64,000 nucleotides of DNA from Archangium violaceum Cb vi76 (lineage in GTDB: Bacteria; Myxococcota; Myxococcia; Myxococcales; Myxococcaceae). Below, in pieces: positions 10,950 to 20,578 of this stretch. The position numbers and the translations under genes were made by a program. Positions within the stretch are counted from its first letter, which is position 1. Each line of letters starts with the position of its first letter. The stretch is taken from the NCBI RefSeq assembly GCF_000733295.1, contig NZ_JPMI01000302.1, forward strand, positions 27,367-91,366, written 5' to 3'. The notes beneath the pieces were generated by a model. That model searched no databases, was not told the origin of the DNA, and saw only the letters and a program-made list of their open reading frames with translations.

Positions 10950-12266
10950 TCAGCTACCGGAAGCCTTCAGGGAAGGAGACAGTGGTTCCGCAGGCCCGGC
11001 CGCCGCAGCCCGGCCCCGGGCCAGGGTGCACGCCCCCTCCAGGCCCATCGACAGGGGGAGCAGGAGCGCGATGAGGCGCCAGTTGTCCTGGTCGAACATG
11101 GGCAGCACCTTGAGCATCAGCCCCAGCACGCCCAGCGCCGCCAGCGTCCGCCACAGGCGCCGCAGCCGCTCGATGGCCCGGGGCGAGCCGAGCATCAACT
11201 GGATGCCCAGGGGCACGGCCAGCACGGTGAGCGGGTTGGCCAGGAAGAGGTTCTCGTTGCGGTACGTGACCGTGTGGTCGGTGAACAACCACATGATGAA
11301 CAGCGCGAGGCCCGGAATCCCGGCCACCAGGCCCACCAGCAGGTTCTGCAGGCCGAGCAGGATGCGAGGCGCCCGGGCTCCCCCGCTCCGGCGGATCCAG
11401 AACCCCAGACCCGCCGCGCCGCCGCCCAGCAGGAGCCCCAGCACCAGCAGCAGGGGCGCGTACTTCGGCGGCTCCGAGGGCGTCACCGGGCGGCCCTGCG
11501 CCGCGTAGATGTTGATGGTCTTCGCGACCAGAGGGTGCTTCTGCCCGTCCTCGCCCACCACCTGCAGCTCCGCCACCTGTCGCTCCAGCTCGTCCGGGAG
11601 GAAGGCCTCCTGCCAGCGGGTGACGGGCTTGTCGATCTCGTCGTTCATCAGGAAGTCGAGCAACAGGCCCATGGCCGGGCCGACGTCCGAGTAACGGCGC
11701 GTGTGGTCGCGCAGCGTCATGCGCCCGGGTGCGTTCATGGACTGGTGGAACTGGCCGCCCACCACCTTGTCGATGGCGTCGCGCAGCCGCGTCACGCAGT
11801 TGTCGTTGTAGTGGTGGTAGAGGTAGTGCCGGTTCTCCGGCAGCACGTTCACCGCGAGCAACCGCCCCATCTCCACCTTCTGCGCGGGCGAGAGGTTCAG
11901 CTCCTGCAGCCGCACGTCCCGGTTCAGCGAGCGGTAGAAGCGGAAGGTGCCCCCGGGGCCCGCGTCGTCCACCCAGAACTCGAGCCGCCCCATGGCGTAG
12001 CGGGCCAGCATGGTCGAGTCGAAGGAGAACATGCCGTAGTTGTAGAGGCGCGACTGCTTCAGCCGCTGATCCTCCACCACCAGCGAGCCGTGCCCGAACC
12101 ACGACGCCACGTCATCCCCGGGCCCGAAGGTGACCAGGTAGATGCTCAGGTCCTGGCCCTGGCTCTCGCCCGTCCCCCAGGGAGGCATCTCCTGGGCGCG
12201 CGTCGGGGTGGAGGCCAGCAGCAACAGGCCGAACAGGCAGGTCAGCAATGGAGCAAGACGAGGCAT
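10950..12266 (-). CDS. DUF4105 (Lnb N-terminal periplasmic domain) membrane protein
   Basis: 438 residues from the ATG at 12266; a TTG five codons earlier is also possible. It has a signal peptide (PLLTCLFGLLLLASTPTRAQ), then a periplasmic DUF4105-type domain with the features DDVASWFGHGSLVV, RLYNYGMFSF and YHHYNDNCVTRLRDAID (a conserved Asn-Cys that looks catalytic or structural). It then has at least four C-terminal transmembrane helices (about 270-430: LLLVLGLLLGGGAAGLGFWI, LLVGLVAGIPGLALFIMWLF and others). The biochemical role of the family is not established. It is separated from prfB and ybeY by short gaps and is probably its own unit. Confidence 0.75.
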   Translation of the reverse strand: MPRLAPLLTCLFGLLLLASTPTRAQEMPPWGTGESQGQDLSIYLVTFGPGDDVASWFGHGSLVVEDQRLKQSRLYNYGMFSFDSTMLARYAMGRLEFWVDDAGPGGTFRFYRSLNRDVRLQELNLSPAQKVEMGRLLAVNVLPENRHYLYHHYNDNCVTRLRDAIDKVVGGQFHQSMNAPGRMTLRDHTRRYSDVGPAMGLLLDFLMNDEIDKPVTRWQEAFLPDELERQVAELQVVGEDGQKHPLVAKTINIYAAQGRPVTPSEPPKYAPLLLVLGLLLGGGAAGLGFWIRRSGGARAPRILLGLQNLLVGLVAGIPGLALFIMWLFTDHTVTYRNENLFLANPLTVLAVPLGIQLMLGSPRAIERLRRLWRTLAALGVLGLMLKVLPMFDQDNWRLIALLLPLSMGLEGACTLARGRAAAAGPAEPLSPSLKASGS

Positions 12267-12371
12267 TGTCCGTCCCAACAAATGAGGGCGGGCCTACCTA
12301 TCATGCGCGCCGCCCGACTCAACCCCGAGAGTGGCTGACAGGTGAGCGGGCGTCCAGGGCCTGAAGGGCCC

Positions 12372-13220
12372 TCACGTCATGAGCTTGCGGGCCCGGGGGG
12401 CCACGGCGTCGCCCACCATGCCGCTCTCGCCGAGCAGCCGCTCCTCGGTGCGCGCCATCTTCTGCGCGTCCTTGGGGCGCTCGTGGTCGTACCCCAGCAG
12501 GTGCAACAGGCCGTGGGCCAGGTAGCGCGCCACCTCGGCGTCGAGCGTCCGCTCGTACTCCTTGGCCTGCTTCTTCGCCGTGTCCAGGGAGATGACCACG
12601 TCCCCGAGCTGCCTCGGCCCGGGCGTGCCCTTGGGCAGGTCCCCCGCCGGGAAGCTCAGCACGTCCGTCGCCTTGTCCTTCTTGCGCCACGTGCGGTTGA
12701 GCCGGCGGATGGCGTGGTCCCCCACCAGGGAGATGGACAGCTCGCACCCCGTCAGCTCCAGCTTGCGCAGGAACGTCTCCGCCAGCTCCGTCACCTGCTT
12801 GGAGAAGCGCTTGCCCTGCGGGTGCGCCACCTGCACCGTCACCCGGTTGGCCTGCTCCTCCTCGGGCTCCTCCTCGAAGTGGGCCAGCTCCACCCGGAAG
12901 GCCGGCGCGCACACCGAGTAGTAGTCACACGCGCCCTGCCCGTCGTTGCGGTACACCACCCGGTGCTCCCTCGGCACCATCCCCAGCTCCCCTTCCCCGA
13001 TGAGCTGGCGCCGGCCGTCCACCACCAGCGTCAGCTCCCCCTTGAGGACGATGACCACCTCGTCGAACGCGGCGGTCCGCGCCGGCCCGGACCAGCCCGG
13101 CGGCGCCAGCATCCGGGCCACCGACATGGAGTCGGTCCCCGTCGTCGCCGCGCCCACGAACTCCTCGATGCGCTTCCCATCCTCGCGCGGGATGATCTTG
13201 CCCTTGCGCAGCTTCACCAC
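12372..13220 (-). CDS. ybeY: Cupin domain fused to endoribonuclease YbeY
   Basis: 282 residues, about 130 more than ordinary YbeY. Residues 1-117 form a cupin-like beta-barrel (PGWSGPARTAAFDEVVIVLKGELTLVVDG, then GELGMVPREHRVVYRNDG). After an acidic linker (EEEPEEEQ) residues 126-282 are YbeY with its metal-binding motif HGLLHLLGYDH (H-x3-H-x5-H) and the DVLSFP segment. YbeY is the RNase of 16S rRNA 3'-end maturation and ribosome quality control. The reading frame is continuous across the junction and G/C-ending codons persist on both sides, so I read this as a true fusion. It lies 20 bases after the pgpH-like gene, in the conserved phoH-pgpH-ybeY order. Confidence 0.88.
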   Translation of the reverse strand: MVKLRKGKIIPREDGKRIEEFVGAATTGTDSMSVARMLAPPGWSGPARTAAFDEVVIVLKGELTLVVDGRRQLIGEGELGMVPREHRVVYRNDGQGACDYYSVCAPAFRVELAHFEEEPEEEQANRVTVQVAHPQGKRFSKQVTELAETFLRKLELTGCELSISLVGDHAIRRLNRTWRKKDKATDVLSFPAGDLPKGTPGPRQLGDVVISLDTAKKQAKEYERTLDAEVARYLAHGLLHLLGYDHERPKDAQKMARTEERLLGESGMVGDAVAPRARKLMT

Positions 13221-13240
13221 GTTCGGCCTCCTCCGCTGCC

Positions 13241-15730
13241 TCAGGTGCCCGTGCCAGTCGGGCGCGCCTTGCCATCCTGCTTCGTCGTCCCCGCCACCGT
13301 CAGCGCCGCCCCCTTGGGGCCCGCCTGCAGCGCTCCCGCCGGGTACTCCGGGCGCGCATGGTAGATGCCCTCCAGCGTGTGCAGGAAGGACTGTGCGATG
13401 AGGTTCAGGTCCCTCAGTGTCAAATCACACTCGTCCAGCTGCCCCTCGGAGAAGATGAGGTTGATCATCTTCTGCACCTGGGCCTGCAACCGGGACGTGG
13501 TGGGCTCGGGCAGCGCGCGCGTCGAGGCCTCCACGGCGTCGGCGATCATCACCAGCGCCGCCTCGCGGAACTGCGGCTTGGGGCCCGGGTAACGGAAGAT
13601 GCTCTCGTCGATGGGCTGAGCGCCTTCCTTGCCCTCCTGCTCCTTGACGGCCTTGTGGAAGAAGTAGCCCACCAGCCGCGTGCCGTGGTGCTGCGGAATC
13701 GCATCCGCCACCAGCTTGGGCAACCGGTACTGGCGCGCCATCTCCAGCCCCTCGGTGACGTGGCGCTTGATGATGACGGCGCTCATCGCCGGGGCGAGGC
13801 TGTCGTGCTTGTTGTCGCCCTTCTGGTTCTCGCCGAAGTAGAGCGGATTCCGGCCCTTGCCAATGTCGTGGTAGTAGGCGCACGAGCGCGCCAGCAGCGG
13901 GTTGGCGCCAATGGCCTCCGCCGCGTTCTCCACCAGCGTGCCGATGATGATGGAGTGGTGGTAGGTGCCCGGCGCCTGGACGATGAGCTCCTTGAGCGCC
14001 GGGTGGTTGAGGTTGGCCAGCTCCAGCAGCTTCAGGTCCGACGCGTAGCCGAACACGGACTCGATGAGCGGCGTGAGCGCCATCACCATCACCGGCACCG
14101 CCAGCGCCGTGCCCGTGAAGGCGAACAGGGCCGTGATGAGCGTGTCCGGCGTCAGCCCCTTGCCCTCGGCCAGGAAGAGGCAGAGGACCGCCACCAGGTT
14201 GACGCCACCGGAGACCACACCCGCCCGGAAGAGGCCCACCCGGTCCTTGGCGTGGGCGACACGCTCCGCCGCCACCAGCGCGCCCACCAGCGCGTAGATG
14301 CCGAAGGACAGCGAGTTGCCCAGCATCACCCCGCACAGGCTCGCCAGCACCAGCGCGAAGTAGAGCGCCAGCTCCTCGGAGAGGATGAAGCGCACCAGCA
14401 TGGCCCCGGCCGCCACCGGGAAGGCGTAATAGAAGGCCTCCAGGGGAATGGCCGTGTACCGGTCCTGCACCGCGTCCGCGATGGACACCCACACCTGCAG
14501 CAGGCCCAGCATGGCCACCAGCAGCAGGCCCAGCAGCACCGCGTCCTTGCGCGTGGGGCGGAAGCGCCGGAAGGCCGCCCGGCAGAAGAGGTAGATGGCC
14601 GAGATGAGCAGCGCCACCAGCCCCGTGCCACCCACCTGCAACTGCACCAGATCCAACCGGTCCGTCTGCGCCCGCATGCCGCGGATGGCCACCAGGTGCG
14701 TCTCGTTGACCAGCTCCCCGTCCCCGATGACCCGCTGGCCCTTCTTGATGGAGATGACGGCGTCCTTCACCGCCGCCGCCGCCTGGCGCCGCCGCGCGTC
14801 CGTCTCCGCCAGGTTGATGGTGAGGTTGGGCCGCACCAGCCGCTTGGACAGCCGCAGCACCGCCCGCCGCTGCACGCCCGGCGAGTCCGGCAGCAGGTTG
14901 CCCGGAATGGAGGCGAACCGATCCATCTCCATGTGCGCCTCGCGCACGTCCACCACCGTGGGCGCCGTCCCCGGCAGCGTCTGCTCCCCCTTGTGCCTCA
15001 GGTCCCGCACGGTGATGCCCTGAGGGCCCTCGCGCGACACCTCCTCGCGCGAGTTGGTGATGTACACCGGGGTGGGCTCGGCGAAGCCGTACGCCCGCTC
15101 CACCAACGATACCGTGGCCTGCTCCATCGCCTCGGAGAAGCGCGCCGAGGCCAGCGCCTGGACGTCTTCATTGTCCAGCACCGCGTCCTTGCGCCCGAAC
15201 AGCAGCCCCAGGAAGAGCTCGCGCTCCTCCGGAGTCACCAGGGGCTGCTGCGCTGGCTTGCGCGGCTGCGCCTTGCCCGTCTCCGGGGCCGCCCCCTCCT
15301 GCGCGGCGGCCTCCGCCCGGGCCGCCAGCCGCTGGCGCATCTCCTGGAAGGCCGCGCCCACCGACGCGCGGATCTCCAACAGCACCCCCGGGCTCAGGTC
15401 GTACACCGGCCGCACCGCGCCGCGCGCCTCCAGGCGCCGCTGCTCGGTCATCGACTGGTGGATGATGTCGTAGTCCCGCCCGGCCTTGAAGCCCGCGGGG
15501 GAGTTCGCCCGGAAGGGCTTGCCCAGGTGCTCCTCGGTGAGCGCCGGAATCTGCTGGCTGAAGAGGCCCGGAGAAATGACGAAACCGGCGGCCACCGACA
15601 CCGTCAGTAGCAACAACACACTCGTCAGGCGCCGGCCCCAACGCGGGCCGAGCCGGAAGCGGTGGGCGAGCGCGTCCAGCGGACTGGGTCCGGGGGGCGA
15701 CGAGTCCGGTTCGGCCATGGGGTTGTCCAA
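13241..15730 (-). CDS. pgpH: 7TM-HD family phosphohydrolase (PgpH-like)
   Basis: 829 residues. A cytoplasmic N-terminus and TM1 (about 35-55) are followed by a large extracytoplasmic 7TMR-HDED-type domain (about 60-350), seven TM helices (about 360-560) and a C-terminal HD domain with YHHSIIIGTLVENAA and the metal motif SCAYYHDIGKGRNPLYFGENQ. Relatives in Gram-positives hydrolyse cyclic di-AMP; the substrate in myxobacteria is not settled by sequence. Gene order phoH-pgpH-ybeY is conserved widely. The stop is 20 bases before the cupin-YbeY start. Confidence 0.9.
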   Translation of the reverse strand: MDNPMAEPDSSPPGPSPLDALAHRFRLGPRWGRRLTSVLLLLTVSVAAGFVISPGLFSQQIPALTEEHLGKPFRANSPAGFKAGRDYDIIHQSMTEQRRLEARGAVRPVYDLSPGVLLEIRASVGAAFQEMRQRLAARAEAAAQEGAAPETGKAQPRKPAQQPLVTPEERELFLGLLFGRKDAVLDNEDVQALASARFSEAMEQATVSLVERAYGFAEPTPVYITNSREEVSREGPQGITVRDLRHKGEQTLPGTAPTVVDVREAHMEMDRFASIPGNLLPDSPGVQRRAVLRLSKRLVRPNLTINLAETDARRRQAAAAVKDAVISIKKGQRVIGDGELVNETHLVAIRGMRAQTDRLDLVQLQVGGTGLVALLISAIYLFCRAAFRRFRPTRKDAVLLGLLLVAMLGLLQVWVSIADAVQDRYTAIPLEAFYYAFPVAAGAMLVRFILSEELALYFALVLASLCGVMLGNSLSFGIYALVGALVAAERVAHAKDRVGLFRAGVVSGGVNLVAVLCLFLAEGKGLTPDTLITALFAFTGTALAVPVMVMALTPLIESVFGYASDLKLLELANLNHPALKELIVQAPGTYHHSIIIGTLVENAAEAIGANPLLARSCAYYHDIGKGRNPLYFGENQKGDNKHDSLAPAMSAVIIKRHVTEGLEMARQYRLPKLVADAIPQHHGTRLVGYFFHKAVKEQEGKEGAQPIDESIFRYPGPKPQFREAALVMIADAVEASTRALPEPTTSRLQAQVQKMINLIFSEGQLDECDLTLRDLNLIAQSFLHTLEGIYHARPEYPAGALQAGPKGAALTVAGTTKQDGKARPTGTGT

Positions 15731-15827
15731 CCTATGGGAGGCGTGGCGGGTTCATCAAGCACAGCGGGCGGCGGGAATTCCCTCCGCCGCCCGCCGCCTG
15801 CTCACCCGGCTATCGAGCTAAGGAAAA

Positions 15828-16958
15828 TCAAGGGGTTGGCGTGTCGGACTCCGGCACACCGGCAGCCACTTCCGGTGCCGCCCCACCCGCCACCGCCGCT
15901 TCCGCTTCCTTCAGGGCCTTGGCTGCCTGCTGCGCCGCGTCGTACCGATCGTAGGCGCGGATGACCTCCTGCACCAGCGGGTGACGCACCACGTCCACCT
16001 CGGTGAACTCGGAGAAGGAGATGCCCTCCACGTTCTTGAGGATGGAGCGCGCGTGGTGCAGGCCGCTCGTCTTTCCCACCGGCAGGTCCACCTGCGTCAC
16101 GTCACCCGTGATGACCGCCTTGCTGTTGTAGCCCAGGCGGGTGAGGAACATCTTCATCTGCTCGATGGTGGTGTTCTGCGCCTCGTCGAGGATGACGAAG
16201 GAGTCATTGAGCGTGCGGCCACGCATGAAGGCCAGCGGGGCCACCTCCACCACACCCTGTTCGATGAGGTGCAGGGCGCGCTCCACGGCCATCATGTCGT
16301 GCAGCGCGTCGTAGAGCGGGCGCAGGTAGGGGTTGACCTTCTCGGCCAGGTCTCCGGGGAGGAAGCCGAGCTTCTCGCCGGCCTCGACGGCCGGACGCGC
16401 CAGGACGATGCGCTTGACCTTGCGCTCCTGCAGGGCGGCCACCGCCATGGCCATGGCGAGGTACGTCTTGCCGGTACCGGCCGGGCCGATGCCGAAGACG
16501 ATGTCATGGGCGCGGATGGCATCCACGTAGCGCTTCTGCGCGATGCTCTTGGGGGCGATCTGCTTGTTGCCCGAGCTCTTGAGCACCGGGCTGTTCATCA
16601 CGTCCTGGAGCGACTCCGCCCCGCCGCGGCCGAGCACCTTGATGGCCTGCTCGACGTCCTCGCGGTAGATGGGGCGGCCGGCGCGGATCATCTCCTCGAG
16701 GTTCTCCACGAGGCGCACGGTGAAGGCCACCGCGTCCGACGGTCCAGACAGGTGGAGCTCGGTCCCCCGCTGTCCGACCCGGACGCCGAGCCGACGCTCC
16801 ATGAGCTTCAAATTCTCGTTCTGGTTGCCACACAGTGCCAGGGTCGTCGCGTTATCGCGGACATCCACCTTGGCCGAGGTGGGGCTGACTGCTGCTTGAG
16901 CCTCTACTGTGGCGGGGTTTCGCAATTCGTCTAATCCCTCGGGACGGGTGTCGGACAA
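15828..16958 (-). CDS. phoH: PhoH-like ATPase
   Basis: 376 residues. It has an N-terminal KH-like segment ([21 protein letters not shown]), a Walker [16 protein letters not shown] near residue 158, and Walker B/DEAQN in [11 protein letters not shown], followed by GDVTQVDLP, the SF1-helicase-like PhoH signature. The C-terminal tail is Ala/Glu-rich. Members are linked with YbeY in rRNA or RNA metabolism, and here it is upstream of pgpH and ybeY with a 97-base gap. Exact activity is unproven for the family. Confidence 0.93.
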   Translation of the reverse strand: MSDTRPEGLDELRNPATVEAQAAVSPTSAKVDVRDNATTLALCGNQNENLKLMERRLGVRVGQRGTELHLSGPSDAVAFTVRLVENLEEMIRAGRPIYREDVEQAIKVLGRGGAESLQDVMNSPVLKSSGNKQIAPKSIAQKRYVDAIRAHDIVFGIGPAGTGKTYLAMAMAVAALQERKVKRIVLARPAVEAGEKLGFLPGDLAEKVNPYLRPLYDALHDMMAVERALHLIEQGVVEVAPLAFMRGRTLNDSFVILDEAQNTTIEQMKMFLTRLGYNSKAVITGDVTQVDLPVGKTSGLHHARSILKNVEGISFSEFTEVDVVRHPLVQEVIRAYDRYDAAQQAAKALKEAEAAVAGGAAPEVAAGVPESDTPTP

Positions 16959-17024
16959 TTCAAAGCCTCACTGTCAAGCTAACGTCCTCCCACTGTCAGC
17001 GAAAGGAGGAAGCAAGCAGCCCAC

Positions 17025-18215
17025 CTAGCGCAGGGGAGACAGGAGGATGAACTGCCGATCTGACGTACGGCGGTAGTAATAATCCTCCCGCCACGGGTAG
17101 CGGAGGTCCTCCTGCTGTAGGAGTCCCACCTCCACCAGCACATCCAAGCGCTCGGGGAGGGCGCCCTTTTCCAGTCGAAACACCTCCAGGGCGGCTTCGA
17201 TTCGGCCCCGCTGGGCGCGCGCCAGGAGACGCTGGGCCGCCGGGTCAGCGAACGAGGAGGCGGAGTCATCCCCCAGGTCCCAGGTGTCCGGCCGGAGCCG
17301 GGAGCCCACGAAGCCCAGCGCGGCCAGCACGACGACGGTGACGACGGCGCGGGCCACCACACCGCCCACCCGGACGAGCAGGTTGGCCGCTCCCACGGAG
17401 GAGGCCCGGCCCGAGGCATGGTGGGCACGGATGTACTCGAGGTTGAGCAGGTTGACGAGCGCCTTGCTGGTCTCGAACTCGCCCATGCAGCTGAGGTCCA
17501 CCAGCTTGCGCAGGTCGCGGCCGGGGGCGACGAGCTCGTAGACGCGGCGCTCGGCGCTGCCGATGGACTTGAACTCGCCCTTGTTCTCGTCCTTCTTCTC
17601 CTCGGAGAAGGCGTCGTCGAAGGCGGCGTCGAAGTCGTCCTCTTCCTGCTTCTTGTTCTTGGGGTTGGGGGCCGGCAGCTCCTTGAGCCGCTCGAAGGTC
17701 ATGGCCTCGCTGGAGATCTTCTTCCGGACGTGGGGCCACTCGTCCACCATCCGGAAGCCTTCCATCAGCACGCTCTCGGCGCGCAGCGGTGTGATGGATT
17801 CGCTGTCGGCCTGGACCTCCTCCTGCTTGAACTCGTAGGTGCCCGCCTTCCAGAGGAAGAGCCCGTAGAGGGACTCCGTCACCTGGAGCTGCATCATCTG
17901 CTTGAGCTTCTGGGCGGAGATGGCACCGGTGCTGATGAGCACGTCGCCCACCCGCTTGAGGGTGCGCTTCTGCGTCTCCAGCGCGCTCTCGAGCTGCTGC
18001 TCGGTGATGAGCTCGGCGCGCACCAGCATGTTGCCGATGAGATCCTTCTTCTTCCGGGTGACGCTCTCGGCGCGGACGATGTTGCCGTCCCGGAAGAAGA
18101 CCTGGACCTCCTGCTCCTTGCTCTTGAGGTACAGGACACCCGTCTTCTGCTGCTGACCGATCAGCTGCAGGATGTCCGCGATACCAAAGTCCTTGAGCGT
18201 TCCCGTGAGGGCCAT
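17025..18215 (-). CDS. PATAN-domain (DUF4388) protein with C-terminal membrane anchor
   Basis: 396 residues. Residues 1-100 match the PATAN/DUF4388 pattern: MALTGTLKDFGIADILQLIG, then QKTGVLYLKS and VQVFFRDGNIVRAES, frequent in myxobacterial and cyanobacterial regulatory proteins. A second helical part (about 60-150) follows, then an acidic KE-rich linker (ENKGE near 210), a winged-helix-like segment (about 215-265), one TM helix (about 290-312, ARAVVTVVVLAALGFVG) and a short C-terminal domain ending QFILLSPLR. It probably takes part in protein interaction or signal integration at the membrane. No catalytic residues were recognised. It is separated by 66 bases from phoH. Confidence 0.75.
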   Translation of the reverse strand: MALTGTLKDFGIADILQLIGQQQKTGVLYLKSKEQEVQVFFRDGNIVRAESVTRKKKDLIGNMLVRAELITEQQLESALETQKRTLKRVGDVLISTGAISAQKLKQMMQLQVTESLYGLFLWKAGTYEFKQEEVQADSESITPLRAESVLMEGFRMVDEWPHVRKKISSEAMTFERLKELPAPNPKNKKQEEDDFDAAFDDAFSEEKKDENKGEFKSIGSAERRVYELVAPGRDLRKLVDLSCMGEFETSKALVNLLNLEYIRAHHASGRASSVGAANLLVRVGGVVARAVVTVVVLAALGFVGSRLRPDTWDLGDDSASSFADPAAQRLLARAQRGRIEAALEVFRLEKGALPERLDVLVEVGLLQQEDLRYPWREDYYYRRTSDRQFILLSPLR

Positions 18216-18228
18216 CGTCGGTCCCGGC

Positions 18229-20466
18229 CTACTCGTTCTGGCGGCGGTACAGGCCGCGCAACGTCAAAAGGTGGAGGGGAATGAGCAGCAGCAGCAGCGG
18301 CGCCAGCTTGAGGTACAGCGGGGCCTCGCCATACGGCGCGCGCAGCACCCCGGAGCGCAGCAGCACCCCGGACACCGCGAAGAGGAAGAAGAAGGCGTAG
18401 AGCGTGCCGCGGACCGGCAGCCCCTGGAACAGATGGCCCGCGCCGGACACCAGCGCGCCGACGGCGTACGACACGCCACTCTCCCACTGGCGGTGGCGCT
18501 CGATTTCAATCTGCTTGCGGGCCCGGACACGCGCCTCCACCGCGCCCTTGCGCGAGAAGGCGTTGACGCACTGGGCGCACATCTTGCTCGCCACGCCCAG
18601 CTCCTTGTCGCACCGGCGGCACACCGGGCGGCCGCACTTCTCGCACTCGCGCGAGGCCTTCATCGACTGGCCCGCGAAGCCAAGCCCGAAGGCCAGCAGC
18701 GCGCCCAGCACCGGCAGGCCCCAGGCGGTGAGGCCGGAGCCGCCCCCGAGCAGCCTGCGCGACAGCTGCGCCTCCACCCGTGCGCCGGCCTCCGGATCAT
18801 CCGTGGGCGGCAGGTCCGCCTCCACGAGCACGGGGGCGAGCAGCAGGCGGTTCATCAGCAGGCGATCCTCCGGCGGCCGCTGCCACATCAGCAGGCTGGA
18901 GTCGAGGCGCTGCGCGGCCTGGAGCGCATCGCGCGCCTTCTGGTTCTCGGAGCCAATCTCCGAGTCCGGAGCCACCGCGGCGCGGCGGCGGTACACCTCG
19001 GCCAGGTTGAAGGCGGGAGCGGCCAGGCCCGGATCCGCCGCCGAGGCCTCGGCATACTTGCGTGCCGCTTCGTCCGTCTCGCCCTTGACCAGCAGCGCGT
19101 TGGCCCAGTTGGTCAACAGCGCCGCGTGCGGGGCGCTGCTCATGGCCGACGCCGCCTTGTAGTGGGCGATGGCCTCGTCCAGCCGGCCGCGGCGGGCCTC
19201 GAAGCGCCCGAGCGCGAACAGCTCCGCGAACTCGATCTTGTACTCCTTGTCCTCGCTGCGCGCGCGCACCCGATCCGCCACCACCTCCGCGGACAGGCCC
19301 CCGCGCTCCAGCATGTAGACGTCCTCGGCCACCGTCCCGGCGAAAGCCGACGTCTGGGCGATCTTCCCGGCGGCGAACGGCACGAAGGCCGCCGCCACCA
19401 GCAGCACCGCGCCCACCGCCCGCTCCAACTTCGAGAGGTAGAACGACACCGACAACAGGAGGATGAGCAGCACGGGCACCAGGCCCAGCCTCAGCGCCAC
19501 CGGCGTGCCGAGCAGCAGCAGCACCGCCAGGGCCGCGGACTGCCACCGCGCCGCCGCCCGGGGGAAGAGGTGGTGGAAGTCATGGAAGAAGAAGCGCGCC
19601 CGCCGCAGGAAGAGCACCCCCACCACCACCGCCGCCGTGGCCAGCACCGCCACCAGGAACACCGCGCCCAGGTCCGCCAGCGCCGGGCGCCGGTAGCGCG
19701 GATCCTTCAGCATCACCATCAGCGCGGCCTTGAGCTCCTGGCTGTACGCCCCCACGTCACCGGGCGAGCGGCGCGCATGGGCCTCGGCGAGCGCGAGCCG
19801 CGCATAGGGAAGGTTGGGCGAGAGCGACACCGCGTGCTGCAGCAACTGCAACGCACCGGCACCGTCGTTGGCCTTGCGCCGCCCCTCGGCCGCCCGGATG
19901 AAGCCGATGCTGAGCGACTCCATGTCCAGCGCGGCCACGTCGTCCTTGAGGGACACCAGCTCCTGCTGGGCCTTGCGCGCCGTCTCCATGTCCAGCGCGG
20001 CCACGGCCTTGCGCCACTTGTCCCAGGCGGCCTGCAGATCCGCGTCCGTCACCCGCGGGGCGAGGATGGGCGGAGGCGGAGGCCGGACCACGGGGGCGGG
20101 CGCGGGAGGCGGCGGCTTCGTCTCCACCGTCAGGGTGGCGGGCTTCTCGTCCACCGGAGGCGCGGCCTCCTCCTCGTCCCGCCCCTTCTGGCCCTTGCGG
20201 TTCTTGCCGCGGCCCGCGCGCGGGGAGTCCTCCTCCGACTCCTCCTCGGGGGAATCGTCGGAGCTCATCTCATCCGAGGGCTCGACCGTCATCTCCGACG
20301 GCTCCAGCATCGACGGGTCGTCGTACCCGGGCTTCTCGGCGGGAGCCTGACGCTGGGACTTCTGCGCGGAGGGACGCGGCTTCTGCGCATGCGCCTGCCG
20401 CGCGGGCATCCACACGGCAAGGCACATCATCAACGACAGGAGGCGCAACAGGGGAAGGCGCGGCAT
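18229..20466 (-). CDS. Large membrane protein with TPR-like region and B-box-type zinc finger
   Basis: 745 residues from the ATG at 20466, chosen because a signal peptide follows at once (LLRLLSLMMCLAVWMPARQAHA). A disordered, highly charged stretch (about 25-115) precedes helical repeats (about 130-225). A membrane region with several helices follows (about 255-375: LGAVFLVAVLATAAVVVGVLF; LAVLLLLGTPVALRLGLVPVLLILLLSVSFY), then TPR-like repeats (about 410-530), a further TM near 595, and a double zinc ribbon CEKCGRPVCRRCDKELG, then CAQC. The C-terminus has three more helices. Function is not recognised. It is 13 bases upstream of the PATAN gene, so probably co-transcribed. Confidence 0.7.
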   Translation of the reverse strand: MPRLPLLRLLSLMMCLAVWMPARQAHAQKPRPSAQKSQRQAPAEKPGYDDPSMLEPSEMTVEPSDEMSSDDSPEEESEEDSPRAGRGKNRKGQKGRDEEEAAPPVDEKPATLTVETKPPPPAPAPVVRPPPPPILAPRVTDADLQAAWDKWRKAVAALDMETARKAQQELVSLKDDVAALDMESLSIGFIRAAEGRRKANDGAGALQLLQHAVSLSPNLPYARLALAEAHARRSPGDVGAYSQELKAALMVMLKDPRYRRPALADLGAVFLVAVLATAAVVVGVLFLRRARFFFHDFHHLFPRAAARWQSAALAVLLLLGTPVALRLGLVPVLLILLLSVSFYLSKLERAVGAVLLVAAAFVPFAAGKIAQTSAFAGTVAEDVYMLERGGLSAEVVADRVRARSEDKEYKIEFAELFALGRFEARRGRLDEAIAHYKAASAMSSAPHAALLTNWANALLVKGETDEAARKYAEASAADPGLAAPAFNLAEVYRRRAAVAPDSEIGSENQKARDALQAAQRLDSSLLMWQRPPEDRLLMNRLLLAPVLVEADLPPTDDPEAGARVEAQLSRRLLGGGSGLTAWGLPVLGALLAFGLGFAGQSMKASRECEKCGRPVCRRCDKELGVASKMCAQCVNAFSRKGAVEARVRARKQIEIERHRQWESGVSYAVGALVSGAGHLFQGLPVRGTLYAFFFLFAVSGVLLRSGVLRAPYGEAPLYLKLAPLLLLLIPLHLLTLRGLYRRQNE

Positions 20467-20578
20467 TCGGGGTCCCGATGATAGGCGACGGGCCACCCCC
20501 ACGGAAGTTGTCACCCCCGTTTCGCGGTTCCCCCGTGTTACAGGAACTCGCTCGCTCGCCCGGGGAGGAGAAGGAATC

